Notes: generated by a model from the sequence alone, not told the origin. A DNA stretch of 64,000 nt from Jeongeupia chitinilytica (GCF_014652315.1 NZ_BMYO01000008.1:124001-188000), one strand, 5' to 3'. Positions 53,455 to 62,387 are shown, counted from the first letter of the stretch. Translations and numbers: made by a program.

Positions 53455-54789
53455 ATGATCCGCAAACTGATCGGAAAAGTGCTTCGCCGCCCCGGCAAGC
53501 GCGTCCTCCACGCCAAACACTACGGCATCCGCCGCGACCAGCTGCACTCGGGGGCGCTCAAGGTCTGCGACCGGCTGCAAGCTGCCGGTTACGATGCCTA
53601 TATCGTCGGCGGCGCGGTCCGCGACCTCATGCTCGGCAAGAGTCCCAAGGATTTCGACGTCGCCACCAGTGCAACGCCCGAGCAGGTGCGCCACGTCTGC
53701 AACCGCTCGCGCATCATCGGCCGCCGCTTCAAGATCGTCCACGTGCCGTTCTACGACCGTGACGGCGAGGAAATCATCGAGGTGACGACGTTCCGCGGTG
53801 CCTCGGACGCACCGACCGACGACGCCGGCCGCATCCTGCGCGACAACGTCTACGGCACGATCGAGGAAGATGCGTCACGACGCGACTTCACCGTCAATGC
53901 GCTGTATTACGACCCGAACCGCGAGGAAATCCTCGACTTCCACCACGGTGTCGACGATCTCGAACGCCGCCAGCTGGTGATGATCGGCGATCCGGTGCAG
54001 CGCTACCGCGAAGACCCGGTGCGCATGCTGCGCGCGGTGCGGCTGGCCGCCAAGCTCGGGCTGACGATCGCGCCGGGCACCAAGAAGCCGATCGCCGGAC
54101 TGACCAGTCTGCTCGAAAACATCCCGAGCGCGCGGCTGTTCGATGAGACGATGAAGCTCTTGCTGTCGGGCAAGGCCTGGGCGTGCGTGTCGGCGCTGCG
54201 TGCCGAAGGGTTGCACCGCTCGCTGCTGCCCATTCTCGAGCGCCAGCTCGACGATCCGAACGCGGCGACCTTCATCCAGCGCGCGCTGGAAAACACCGAT
54301 GCCCGCCTCGCCGACGACAAGCCGGTGTCGGCCGGCTTCCTGTTCGCGACGCTGCTGTGGCACGACGTCGAGCAACTCTGGAAGAAGAAGGAGGCCGCCG
54401 GCGAGCACACGATGCCGGCGCTGGTCGCGGCGATGAACGAGGTCGATGACCGGGTGAGCAAGCGCCTGGCGATTCCCAACCGTTACAGCGCGGCGATGAA
54501 GGAAGTCTGGATGATGCAGCCGCGTTTCGAGCAGCGCGTCGGCCAGCGGCCGTTCCGGCTGATCGAACAGCCGCGCTTCCGGGCCGGTTTCGATTTTCTG
54601 GTGCTGCGCGCGCAGTGCGGCCTGGCGGACAAGGCGCTGGCGGACTGGTGGCAGCAGTTCCAGTACTGTGACGACGCGACCCGTTCGGCGCTGATCGCCA
54701 ATGTTGCCGGCAGCGACAAGGGCGGGGCGCAGCGCAAGCGCAAGCCGCGCCGCAAGAAGCCCGCCGCGGCCCCGGCCAGCGGCGCGTGA
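53455..54789 (+). CDS. pcnB: Poly(A) polymerase I
   Basis: A 444-residue class II nucleotidyltransferase that adds A tails to RNA and promotes decay. YIVGGAVRDLMLGKSPKDFD contains the GGxVRD and DxD catalytic motifs, and RRDFTVNALYYD and RYREDPVRMLRAVR follow. The long basic tail RKRKPRRKKP is typical of PcnB and distinguishes it from CCA-adding enzymes. ATG 53455 has no strong ribosome site. An in-frame ATG at 53419 overlaps the -10 box and is unlikely. It overlaps folK by 1 nt. Confidence 0.94.
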   Translation: MIRKLIGKVLRRPGKRVLHAKHYGIRRDQLHSGALKVCDRLQAAGYDAYIVGGAVRDLMLGKSPKDFDVATSATPEQVRHVCNRSRIIGRRFKIVHVPFYDRDGEEIIEVTTFRGASDAPTDDAGRILRDNVYGTIEEDASRRDFTVNALYYDPNREEILDFHHGVDDLERRQLVMIGDPVQRYREDPVRMLRAVRLAAKLGLTIAPGTKKPIAGLTSLLENIPSARLFDETMKLLLSGKAWACVSALRAEGLHRSLLPILERQLDDPNAATFIQRALENTDARLADDKPVSAGFLFATLLWHDVEQLWKKKEAAGEHTMPALVAAMNEVDDRVSKRLAIPNRYSAAMKEVWMMQPRFEQRVGQRPFRLIEQPRFRAGFDFLVLRAQCGLADKALADWWQQFQYCDDATRSALIANVAGSDKGGAQRKRKPRRKKPAAAPASGA

Positions 54790-55286
54790 TGGTCGATGCC
54801 TACATCGCGCTGGGCGCCAATCTGGGCGATCCGGCGCGCCAGCTCGACATGGCCGTCGACGCACTGGCGGTGTTGCCGGGCTCGACGCTGATGGCCGTAT
54901 CGGACTACTACCGCAGTGCGCCGGTCGGTTACGCCGACCAGCCCGATTTCCACAATGCCGTCGCCCGGATCACGACCACGCTGGCGCCGCCGGCGCTGCT
55001 CGATGCGCTGCTGGCGATCGAAACCGGGCTGGGCCGGCACCGCAGTTTCCGCAATGCGCCGCGCACGCTCGATCTCGATCTGCTGCTCTATGGCGACGCG
55101 ACGCTGCAGCTGCCGCACCTGCACGTGCCGCACCCGCGCATGCACGAGCGCGCCTTCGTACTGCTGCCGCTGCTGGAGATCGCACCGGACGTCGTCATCC
55201 CCGGTTTCGGCCCGGCAAAGGACGGTCTGGCGGCGGTGGCCGGTCAGGCCATTGCGCGGATACCGGGCAGCGGCCGCCGGTCCTGA
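54789..55286 (+). CDS. folK: 2-amino-4-hydroxy-6-hydroxymethyldihydropteridine pyrophosphokinase
   Basis: A 165-residue enzyme of folate synthesis that transfers pyrophosphate from ATP to the pterin alcohol. AYIALGANLGDP, RSAPVGYADQPDFHNAV and the signature NAPRTLDLDLLLYGD are present. The ATG at 54789 shares a base with the pcnB stop (TGATG). pcnB-folK-panB is a common proteobacterial order. Confidence 0.96.
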   Translation: MVDAYIALGANLGDPARQLDMAVDALAVLPGSTLMAVSDYYRSAPVGYADQPDFHNAVARITTTLAPPALLDALLAIETGLGRHRSFRNAPRTLDLDLLLYGDATLQLPHLHVPHPRMHERAFVLLPLLEIAPDVVIPGFGPAKDGLAAVAGQAIARIPGSGRRS

Positions 55287-55414
55287 GCGGGGTCAACTGC
55301 CGCCCTCGGCAACAATACGTATGGGCGCAGCTGCCGCGCAGGTGGAATAATGCCCCACGCGGCGGCATTACCCCGCTGCCGTGACGTCTGCCCAACCACC
55401 CACGGGATTACGCA

Positions 55415-56206
55415 ATGAAGACCACGATTACCACGCTGCAGAAAATGAAGCAGGACGGCCAGAAGATCGTCATGCTCACGTGTTATGACGCCAGTTTCGC
55501 CACGCTGATGGACGAAGCCGGGGTCGACATCCTGCTGATTGGCGATTCGCTCGGCAACGTGATCCAGGGCCAGACCAGCACGCTGCCGGTGACGATGGAC
55601 CAGATGGTCTACCACACCGGATGCGTTGCCCGGGGCAACCGCGAGGCGCTGGTGCTGGCCGACCTGCCGTTCGGTGCCTACCAGCAGAGCCCGCAACAGG
55701 CATACGAGAATGCCGCCAAACTGATGGCTGCCGGCGCCGAAATGGTCAAGATCGAAGGCGGCATGGTGATGGTCGAGACCGTCGCCTTCCTCGCCGCGCG
55801 CGGGATTCCGGTGTGTGCCCACATCGGCCTGCAGCCGCAGTCGGTCAACGTCTACGGCGGCTTCAAGATCCAGGGCAAGACCCAGCACGAGGCCGAGGTG
55901 CTCAAGCGGGACGCGCTGGCGCTGCAGCAGGCCGGTGCGGCGATGGTGCTGATGGAAATGATTCCGGCCGATCTGGCCAAGACCGTGACCGAGTCGCTGT
56001 CGGTGCCGACGATCGGCATCGGTGCCGGCGTCGACGTCGACGGTCAGGTGCTGGTCGTCTACGACATGCTCGGCGTGTTCCCGGGCAAGAAGGCGCGCTT
56101 CGTGAAGAACTTCATGCACGGCGTTTCCAGCATCCAGGGCGCGTTCGAGTCCTATGTGCACGAGGTGCGTGCGGCGACTTTCCCGGCACAAGAACACAGC
56201 TACTGA
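55415..56206 (+). CDS. panB: 3-methyl-2-oxobutanoate hydroxymethyltransferase
   Basis: A 263-residue TIM-barrel enzyme that makes ketopantoate with methylene-tetrahydrofolate, the first step to pantothenate. MLTCYDASFATLMDEAGVDI, LLIGDSLGNVIQG and GIPVCAHIGLQPQSV are family signatures, and PTIGIGAGVDVDGQ lies near residue 190. Two genes separate it from panC. The 128-nt gap before it shows no gene. Confidence 0.97.
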   Translation: MKTTITTLQKMKQDGQKIVMLTCYDASFATLMDEAGVDILLIGDSLGNVIQGQTSTLPVTMDQMVYHTGCVARGNREALVLADLPFGAYQQSPQQAYENAAKLMAAGAEMVKIEGGMVMVETVAFLAARGIPVCAHIGLQPQSVNVYGGFKIQGKTQHEAEVLKRDALALQQAGAAMVLMEMIPADLAKTVTESLSVPTIGIGAGVDVDGQVLVVYDMLGVFPGKKARFVKNFMHGVSSIQGAFESYVHEVRAATFPAQEHSY

Positions 56207-56216
56207 GGCCGCGGCG

Positions 56217-56807
56217 ATGGCTGAACGTCTCGACGCGATTTTCGCCTTCGCGCTGGAGCTGGAAAAGCTCAAGGGCGTGCTGCGCCGGAACAAGCCGGTC
56301 GGACTGGACCGGCGCGAGAACACCGCCGAGCACAGCTGGCAGATCGCCATGCTGGCAATGACGCTGGCGCCCGAAGCGGTCCGCCCGGTCAACGTCGACC
56401 GGGTGCTGAAGATGCTGCTGGTCCACGACATCCCCGAAATCGATGCCGGCGACGTGATGGTCTACGACGCGGCGCAGCGTCAGGCTGCCGAAGCACTGGA
56501 GCTGGCCGGCGCCGAGCGCATCTTCGGCCTGCTGCCCGACGACGCCGGCAAGGCGCTGTTCGCGCTGTGGCACGATTTCTCGCACGGCAACGACGACGAC
56601 GCACGGTTCGCCCGTGCCATCGACCGGGTGATGCCGATGCTGCAGAACCTCAACAACGGTGGCCAGAGCTGGCGCGAACACGGCATCCGCGTGTCGCAGG
56701 TGGTCGCGATGAACCAGCCCAAGGTCGAACCGGTTCTGCCGGGCGTCTGGGCCCGGCTGCGGGCCGGCCTCGACGACGCCATCGCGCGTGGCGACCTGCA
56801 ACCCTGA
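56217..56807 (+). CDS. HD-domain hydrolase (YfbR / HDDC2-like)
   Basis: A 196-residue metal-dependent phosphohydrolase. NTAEHSWQIAMLAM and LLVHDIPEIDAGD supply the histidine and HD ligands, with a later aspartate in AIDRVMPMLQNL. Family members dephosphorylate 5'-deoxynucleotides. It begins 10 nt after panB and is followed at 13 nt by the transglutaminase-like gene, so all four genes to panC look co-transcribed. A link to pantothenate metabolism is not shown. Confidence 0.9.
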   Translation: MAERLDAIFAFALELEKLKGVLRRNKPVGLDRRENTAEHSWQIAMLAMTLAPEAVRPVNVDRVLKMLLVHDIPEIDAGDVMVYDAAQRQAAEALELAGAERIFGLLPDDAGKALFALWHDFSHGNDDDARFARAIDRVMPMLQNLNNGGQSWREHGIRVSQVVAMNQPKVEPVLPGVWARLRAGLDDAIARGDLQP

Positions 56808-56820
56808 ACGGAGTGACGAA

Positions 56821-57420
56821 GTGAACGCAGCCGTTGATCTGTCGCCGTACCTGAACGCCAGCGAAGTCGTCGATTTCGACCACCCGGACGTCGCCGCCCT
56901 GGCCGAGTCGCTGGCGGCGCCGACCCAGCTCGAAACCGCGCGCAACTGTTTCAACTGGGTGCGCGACCGGATCGAACACTGCATCGATTTCGGTCGGACA
57001 GAAGTGCCGGTATCGGCGTCCGAGACGCTGGCGACCGGGACCGGCTTCTGTCACGCCAAGAGCCACCTGCTGGTGGCGCTGTGGCGTGCCAATGGCCTGC
57101 CCGGCGGTTTCAGCTACCAGCGGCTGACCTGGGACGGCCCGAATCCGCCTTACTGCCTGCACGGCTTTGCCGCGGTCTGGCTCGACGGCCACGGCTGGTA
57201 CCGGTGCGACGCGCGCGGCAACAGCAAGCCCGGCATCGCCTGCCAGTTCACGCCCGGCGCCGAAAACCTCGCCTATCCGGTGCAGTACCCCGGTGAATGC
57301 ACATATCAAGAAGTCTGGGCCGAACCGTGGCCCGAACTTGTCGAGCGGCTGTACGCCTGCGACACGGTGTCGCAGTATCGCGCCGCGCCGATCGACCTGA
57401 ATCCGCCTGTCTCCGAGTGA
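56821..57420 (+). CDS. Transglutaminase-like protein
   Basis: A 199-residue cytoplasmic protein with the papain-like triad: cysteine in GTGFCHAKSHLLVALWRANG, histidine in HGFAAVWLDGHGWYRC, and the aspartate after it (CDARGN). GTG 56821 is chosen because CGGAG lies 6 nt upstream; a longer ATG start would overlap the HD gene. Substrate is unknown, and such proteins may be peptidases or amidases. It ends 5 nt before panC. Confidence 0.9.
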   Translation: MNAAVDLSPYLNASEVVDFDHPDVAALAESLAAPTQLETARNCFNWVRDRIEHCIDFGRTEVPVSASETLATGTGFCHAKSHLLVALWRANGLPGGFSYQRLTWDGPNPPYCLHGFAAVWLDGHGWYRCDARGNSKPGIACQFTPGAENLAYPVQYPGECTYQEVWAEPWPELVERLYACDTVSQYRAAPIDLNPPVSE

Positions 57421-57425
57421 ACGAC

Positions 57426-58262
57426 ATGAAAATCATCCACACGATCCAAGAACTGCGCGAATGGCGCAAAACCGCCGGCACCGTCGCCTTCGTGCCGACG
57501 ATGGGCAATCTGCACGCCGGCCACATGGCGCTGGTGCGCGAAGCCCGCGAGCGCGCGCAGTCGGTGGTCGTCAGCATCTTCGTCAACCGCTTGCAGTTCG
57601 GTCAGGGCGAGGATTTCGACCGTTATCCGCGCACGCTGAGCCACGACGCGTCGCTGATCGAGCACGAGTGCCCGCACGCCGTGGTGTTCGCGCCGGACGA
57701 GAAGGAGCTGTATCCGCACGTGATCCAGCAGTACAAGGTCGAACCGCCGGCGCTGCAGGACGAGCTCTGTGGCGCGTTCCGCCCGGGCCACTTCCGCGGC
57801 GTCGCCACCGTGGTGAGCAAGCTGTTCAACATCGTCCAGCCGACCGTGGCCTGTTTCGGCAAGAAGGACTACCAGCAGCTGTTCATCCTGCAGCAGATGG
57901 TCGAAGAGCTGAACATGCCCATCGAGGTCGTGCCGGTCGATACCGGCCGCGCCGGCGACGGGCTGGCACTGTCGTCACGCAACAGCTATCTGTCCGAGAC
58001 CGAGCGCGCCGAAGCGCCGCGGCTGTACCACCACCTGACGCGGATGCGCGATGCGATCGCGTCGGGCGAGCGCGATTTCGCCCGGCTGGCCGAGGAAACC
58101 ATCGAGGATCTGGTCCGCCACGGCTGGGTCGTCGATTACGTCGAAACCCGCAACGCCAGGACGCTGAAGCCGGCGGTGCACACCGACCATGCGCTGGTGA
58201 TCCTGCTGGCAGCCCGGATCGGCTCGACACGACTGATCGACAATATCGAAATCCAGTGCTGA
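57426..58262 (+). CDS. panC: Pantothenate synthetase
   Basis: A 278-residue ligase that joins pantoate and beta-alanine via a pantoyl-adenylate. FVPTMGNLHAGHMALV carries the HxGH nucleotide motif, FGKKDYQQLFILQQM follows, and LALSSRNSYLS is the KMSKS-like loop. FVNRLQFG differs from the common FVNPLQF wording but is conservative. It is the last gene of the panB-HD-transglutaminase-panC run, with a strong terminator after it. Confidence 0.97.
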   Translation: MKIIHTIQELREWRKTAGTVAFVPTMGNLHAGHMALVREARERAQSVVVSIFVNRLQFGQGEDFDRYPRTLSHDASLIEHECPHAVVFAPDEKELYPHVIQQYKVEPPALQDELCGAFRPGHFRGVATVVSKLFNIVQPTVACFGKKDYQQLFILQQMVEELNMPIEVVPVDTGRAGDGLALSSRNSYLSETERAEAPRLYHHLTRMRDAIASGERDFARLAEETIEDLVRHGWVVDYVETRNARTLKPAVHTDHALVILLAARIGSTRLIDNIEIQC

Positions 58263-58300
58263 GCGTTTGCCGCAGCTGCGGCGAAGCGACGTGTTGAAAT

Positions 58301-58333
58301 GAAAGAAGGCTCCCGCGGGAGCCTTCTTTCTTT
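58301..58333. terminator. Terminator after panC (30-nt perfect palindrome)
   Basis: GAAAGAAGGCTCCCG followed by its exact complement gives a 13-bp stem with a CGCG loop, then a short T run. With A and T tracts on both sides it can also stop the converging P-loop kinase gene. Confidence 0.9.
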
Positions 58334-58395
58334 GGGTTGCTGCCAAACAGGGAACGATGCCCCTGCTGCCGTTACATGTCTTGGCGGCTGACCGG

Positions 58396-58914
58396 CTAGG
58401 TACGAACGATCGTTGCCGACGCCAGCTCTTGCCCGTCTGGCGCTTGGAACATGCTCTCGGCGAAAGCGAACATCGCCGGCGTGATGGCGACAGCATAGGT
58501 CTGGCCTCGCTCGGCATTCCGCTGTTCGACACGCTTTTGGCGCACGGCCTGTTCCGCCGTGACGTAGTGCAATTGGGCCTGGACGTTTTGGCTCGACGCA
58601 AAAGCGTACGCGGTGTCTCGCCGGGCCTGGCGGATGAAGCCGAGGTCAAGAATCACCACGCCACCGGCTGACAGGATGTACGAACTTGTTTCGTAGATCA
58701 TCGATTCGCAGCGATCAACACGATCCGAAAACCATGAAGGGTTCATCGTCTTGAGGTCGACCTCCGGATTCAGGTCGGGTTGAAAGAGCTTGGCCATCCA
58801 TTGGTCAATGGAAAACACGATACCGTTCGACTGCTCGGCCAATTGGTGCGAATAGCTTGTTTTCCCTGCGCCAACAGGGCCGCATACCAAGTGCAAGCGA
58901 TGATGATCGTTCAT
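58396..58914 (-). CDS. P-loop NTPase / kinase-like protein
   Basis: A 172-residue cytoplasmic protein with a Walker A motif (LVCGPVGAGKTSYSHQLAE) near residue 12, a FSIDQWM segment, VVILDLGF near residue 85, and a lid-like VEQRNAERG. The pattern is that of the small AAA/zeta-like kinases. AGAGGGA precedes ATG 58914. Its base composition is visibly less GC-rich than its neighbours, suggesting transfer. Substrate is unknown, and I see no antitoxin partner. Confidence 0.82.
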   Translation of the reverse strand: MNDHHRLHLVCGPVGAGKTSYSHQLAEQSNGIVFSIDQWMAKLFQPDLNPEVDLKTMNPSWFSDRVDRCESMIYETSSYILSAGGVVILDLGFIRQARRDTAYAFASSQNVQAQLHYVTAEQAVRQKRVEQRNAERGQTYAVAITPAMFAFAESMFQAPDGQELASATIVRT

Positions 58915-59008
58915 GGTTCCCTCTGATTGCTGGCAGTTGTTCCTGAGATGCGAGCTTGATGTTTCAAGATGACAGGCCGATTTAAACCGGTCCCGGCTGG
59001 GCGAAGCA

Positions 59009-59570
59009 TCAGGCCGGGAGCAGACTCGCGGCGGAGTCCCACACCTGAATTTCGACACAGAGCTCGAAATCCGTTTCCCGGTATTTTTCATACGGAACCA
59101 GATGGTCGTTGGCAGGCAGACCGAAGCGATCCACCATCTGCTCCAGGTCACCAGGCAGGAAGACCTGGTTGTAGTACGGCTTGTCGGGCCGGCTCACGGT
59201 CATGAAGCTGTCCGGGAAGGTGAGCGACGTCGTTGCCGGATCGAGGCAAGACAGGGTGATCCGGATTTCGTGATGCAGTTCGTTGAGCCCCTTGAACCAC
59301 GGCGACGCACCTAGCGTGAGATAAACCGGATAGTCGCGCGCGGGTTTGCCGCCCCGCTCAATGAACAGCGCCCGCAGCCTGTTTTCGGTGAATTTTCGTC
59401 TTTGAATGTATTCACGCCCGAACCACCGACGGTAGCCGGGCATCTCTTTGATGCCGGTTCAACAACTCATGGAAAACCGGATTGTCATCGCTGTCAGGAA
59501 GGTCGGAAAGACTTTTGAATGGGCCGTTTTCCGGAAGACAGTAGCGCGATGCAAACAAGGGAATATTCAT
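59009..59570 (-). pseudogene. Frameshifted gene of unknown function
   Basis: The downstream part (ATG 59443 to the stop at 59009) encodes 144 residues starting PGYRRWFGREYIQRRK and containing PVYLTLGASPWFKGLNELHH. A second minus-strand frame starts at ATG 59570, encodes NIPLFASRYCLPENGPFKSL and reaches NRHQRD. Removing one base from the CCC run at 59438-59440 joins the two frames into one smooth 186-residue protein (NRHQRDAGYRRWFGREY). So this is a +1 insertion mutation or a base-calling error. I recognise no family. The gene sits in a less GC-rich patch. Confidence 0.72.
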
Positions 59571-59666
59571 TGAAGTATTCACCGGCGTCACGACGACTAA
59601 TCACAGATCTACATCGATTTGCAGGGCAACTTCGGTTTGTGCGAATTGTTGGTGTACGCCGTGTTG

Positions 59667-59987
59667 TCAGCCAAGAATGTCTTCGCCTCTATAACCCTCT
59701 GGCACGCCTTGAACCAGAAATACTTCTCCCTCCGTATGTTCGGTACGCAGAGGGCGAATTGCCTTGTAGGCATCGGATTCGTACCAGCTTTGGGCCAGCG
59801 CCATGGAAGGAAACTCAATGACAACCAAATCACCGGACCAAGCACCTTCAAGCGGTTGATAGGGGCCGCCGTGTACACGGTACTTGCCAGAGAAAGGGGC
59901 CAACGTGCCGTCAATACGCTGCAAGTACTCCTTGATCTCGTCACCAAACCGGGTTTCACGTATCACGGCAACAGCATAAGCAGGCAT
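59667..59987 (-). CDS. DUF1330 family protein
   Basis: A 106-residue protein with the DUF1330 pattern: AYAVAVIRETRFGDEIKEYL, LVVIEFPSMALAQSWYES, DAYKAIRPLRTEHTEGEVFL. These are dimeric ferredoxin-like (Dabb) proteins without a defined role. ATG 59987 follows TTGGAG at 6 nt; an ATG 12 nt further upstream overlaps that site. Base composition is lower in GC than most of the window. The 152 nt upstream (59988-60139) is AT-rich and shows no gene. Confidence 0.88.
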   Translation of the reverse strand: MPAYAVAVIRETRFGDEIKEYLQRIDGTLAPFSGKYRVHGGPYQPLEGAWSGDLVVIEFPSMALAQSWYESDAYKAIRPLRTEHTEGEVFLVQGVPEGYRGEDILG

Positions 59988-60139
59988 TGATTGCTCCAAA
60001 AAATGCTTGAACGTATCGGGTGCTCTGACAATTAAGCCGGCAGGCTTGAAAAACCTTTAATTACATCATTAATTGTTTGTGTGTAATGTACGCCAAAAGT
60101 ATCGCGACCTTTTTTTGCCTGAATTGCCGAGTCATTGCT

Positions 60140-60754
60140 TTACCGCCTTGCCAGCGCCAGCATCCCGCCAACGGCAAAGAACGCTGTGCCGCAGAAGCGG
60201 TTGAAGCTGCGGATCCGGCCGGGACGGTGCAGCCAGGCGGCGAGGCGGGTGCCACCGGCGGCGTAGGCGACCTGCCAGCCGGCCTCGATCACGAAGAAGG
60301 TCAGCAGCAACAGCGCCCATTGCGGTCCCTGCGCCAGTCTGGGATCGACGAATTGCGGCAGGAAGGCGGCGGCGAACAGGATGGCCTTGGGGTTCGACAA
60401 TGCCACGGTCAGCCCGAGCCGGTAGCGGGCCCAGGCCGAATCGCCGCGGATGTTCGGCTCGTCCAGCGCGTCGCCGGCGCGCCAGCACTGGATGCCCAGA
60501 TAGATCAGGTAGGCGGCGCCGACGAGCTTGAGCAGCAGGAACAGCTTGGCCGAGGCGGCAAGGATGGCCGCAAGGCCGAACGCCGACAGCGTGAACAGCA
60601 GGGCCAGGCCGGTCAGCGCGCCGGCCATGGTCGACAGCGTCGGCTGCCAGCCGTAGCGGGTGCCGTGGCTGAGCATCAGCAGCATGTTCGGCCCCGGCGT
60701 GCCGGAAATGAAGAACGTCGTTGCGACGAAGGCGAGCCAGAGTTCGAGATGCAT
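60140..60754 (-). CDS. LysE/RhtB-family amino-acid exporter
   Basis: A 204-residue inner-membrane protein with six predicted helices. ISGTPGPNMLLMLSHGTRYG is the family signature, followed by VGAAYLIYLGIQCWR and VALSNPKAILFAAAFLPQFV. Exported substrate unknown (homoserine, threonine or lysine-like amino acids in relatives). ATG 60754 is chosen over GTG 60766; neither has a good ribosome site. Confidence 0.9.
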   Translation of the reverse strand: MHLELWLAFVATTFFISGTPGPNMLLMLSHGTRYGWQPTLSTMAGALTGLALLFTLSAFGLAAILAASAKLFLLLKLVGAAYLIYLGIQCWRAGDALDEPNIRGDSAWARYRLGLTVALSNPKAILFAAAFLPQFVDPRLAQGPQWALLLLTFFVIEAGWQVAYAAGGTRLAAWLHRPGRIRSFNRFCGTAFFAVGGMLALARR

Positions 60755-60895
60755 GGTGGCGGACACGGGATCGGTGGAAGTGTCCAGCCTAGGCGGCCGG
60801 GCCGGAATGCGACAGTAGCAATCCCCCCGACACGCCCCGGTTACAGTCCGGCGCGCAGGCAGCCTGCGCGTCGCTGTCCCGACAGCCGATCCGGC

Positions 60896-61279
60896 TCAGC
60901 TCGCCAGGACCAGCACGCCGTCGGCTTCGACCAGCGCGCCCTTGGGCAGCGCAGCGGCCTGGATGGCGGCGCGGGCCGGGAACGGCGCGCTGAAGTAGTC
61001 ACCCATGATCTCGTTGAGCTTGGCGAAGTTGGCCAGATCGGTGACGAACACGCCGAGCTTGACGATGTCGGCGAGATCGCCGCCGGCGGCCTGGCAAACG
61101 GCGCGTAGGTTCCTGAACACCTGATGGCATTGCGCTTCGAAACCGTCGACCAGCGCGCCGCTCTGCGGGTCGAGGCCGATCTGTCCGGACAGGTAAACGG
61201 TATCGCCGACCTTGACGGCCTGCGAGTACGTGCCGACGGCGGCCGGTGCGTGATCGCTGTGGATGATGGTCTTGTTCAT
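60896..61279 (-). CDS. ridA: RidA-family reactive intermediate deaminase
   Basis: A 127-residue trimeric enzyme that hydrolyses reactive enamines/imines from PLP enzymes. YSQAVKVGDTVYLSGQIGLD and KLGVFVTDLANFAKLNEIM are characteristic, and the substrate-anchoring arginine is in APFPARAAIQAAALPKGA. GGGGAA precedes ATG 61279. It stands alone, 129 nt from the exporter gene. Confidence 0.93.
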   Translation of the reverse strand: MNKTIIHSDHAPAAVGTYSQAVKVGDTVYLSGQIGLDPQSGALVDGFEAQCHQVFRNLRAVCQAAGGDLADIVKLGVFVTDLANFAKLNEIMGDYFSAPFPARAAIQAAALPKGALVEADGVLVLAS

Positions 61280-61468
61280 GACATTCCCCGGTGGCGTTGA
61301 TGAGGCGGCCATTGTAGCGACGATTTTGCTCCGGGCGCCGATATCCTGCCGGCCATCGGCCCGGCGCCCATCGATTTGGCATATCCCGCTTGCATGCGGT
61401 GGCATGGCGAACTCTAAAGAGGAAAGATGCGCCGTCGGCGCGTCCTTTGACTCATGAAGGAGTACGTC

Positions 61469-61771
61469 ATGCAGACGGTTCTTCGCCACCGGTCCGCCCT
61501 CGTCGTTGCGGCGGCCACCCTCGCGCTGCTCGGCGGCTGTGCCAGCGACACCGCCATGAAAGCCGCGATCGACAAGGCCCAGGCCACGGCCGATCAGGCG
61601 CTTGCCAAGGCCAATGCCAATGCGACGACCGCGAACAATGCGGCGGCCATGGCGCAACAGGCCAACCAGAAGTCCGACCAGGCCCTGAGCGAAGCCAAGG
61701 CTGCCAGGCAGGAGGCTGCGGCCGCGAACGAAAAGGTCGACCGGGCGTTCAAGAAGTCGATGATGAAGTAG
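61469..61771 (+). CDS. Lpp/OprI-like alanine-rich lipoprotein
   Basis: A 100-residue lipoprotein. The signal peptide ends in the lipobox LLGGC, with the modified cysteine near residue 28. The mature part is an alanine-rich coiled coil (KAQATADQALAKANANATTA and similar) like the alanine zipper of OprI. It ends in KSMMK with a C-terminal lysine, the residue that E. coli Lpp uses for attachment to peptidoglycan. ATG 61469 follows AAGGAG (61457-61462). It lies beside two L,D-transpeptidase genes, enzymes that do such attachment. Confidence 0.88.
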   Translation: MQTVLRHRSALVVAAATLALLGGCASDTAMKAAIDKAQATADQALAKANANATTANNAAAMAQQANQKSDQALSEAKAARQEAAAANEKVDRAFKKSMMK

Positions 61772-61808
61772 GCATCGCAGGCGGGGCCACCCGGTCCCGC
61801 CCGGCGGG

Positions 61809-62357
61809 TCAGCGGATCTCCACCCGCATGCCGACTTCGGCCCATTCGCCGAACGCGGCCAGAGCGTCGTTGTCGAGTGCGATGCAGCCGTCGGTCCAGT
61901 TGAAACTGCGGTGGATGTCCATATTCCCCCGCCCGACGCCGTGTATGCCGATCCAGCCGCCGAGGATGGAGTTTTGTGCCGCGCGGGCGCCGGCATCGTT
62001 CTGCCCGGTGATCAGGTCGCGGGTCTGCGCCGACATCCGGCCCTCGCGGAACGCCTGCTCGGCTTGCGCGGTCTTAGGGTAGTCCAGCTCGTAAAAGGTG
62101 ATGAAGCGATGCGATTTGCGAATCGCCCGGATCCGGTAGTCGCCGCGCGGCGTGGTGTTGTCGCCGCGGTAGTGGACATCGGACACGCCGCCGCTGCCGA
62201 TGGCGACATGGTCGACGGTGACCAGCGGTACGCCCGAGGTCGAATACACGGTCAGCGTCTGGGCGGCCGTGTCGACCAGCGTCCACGGTTCGGCACGGGC
62301 GGGCAGCGCGGTGAGCAGCAGTGCGGTCAGGGCAAGGCGGATCAGGGCGGCAGGCAT
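61809..62357 (-). CDS. L,D-transpeptidase (YkuD family), short
   Basis: A 182-residue secreted enzyme. The signal peptide is ALIRLALTALLLTALPARA. The YkuD domain has IGIHGVGRGNMDIHRSFNW followed by TDGCIALDN, with the catalytic cysteine (the usual S-x-GC is T-D-GC here). By family it makes 3-3 crosslinks or links lipoproteins to peptidoglycan. It converges on the Lpp-like gene and diverges from a second L,D-transpeptidase only 30 nt away. Confidence 0.92.
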   Translation of the reverse strand: MPAALIRLALTALLLTALPARAEPWTLVDTAAQTLTVYSTSGVPLVTVDHVAIGSGGVSDVHYRGDNTTPRGDYRIRAIRKSHRFITFYELDYPKTAQAEQAFREGRMSAQTRDLITGQNDAGARAAQNSILGGWIGIHGVGRGNMDIHRSFNWTDGCIALDNDALAAFGEWAEVGMRVEIR

Positions 62358-62387
62358 CGTCTCACTCCATGGCGCGCCATTGCAGCA

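Noticed and set aside
58396..58914. Zeta-type toxin of a toxin-antitoxin pair
   Set aside because: The P-loop is compatible, but no antitoxin gene precedes it and key zeta-toxin motifs cannot be confirmed by eye.
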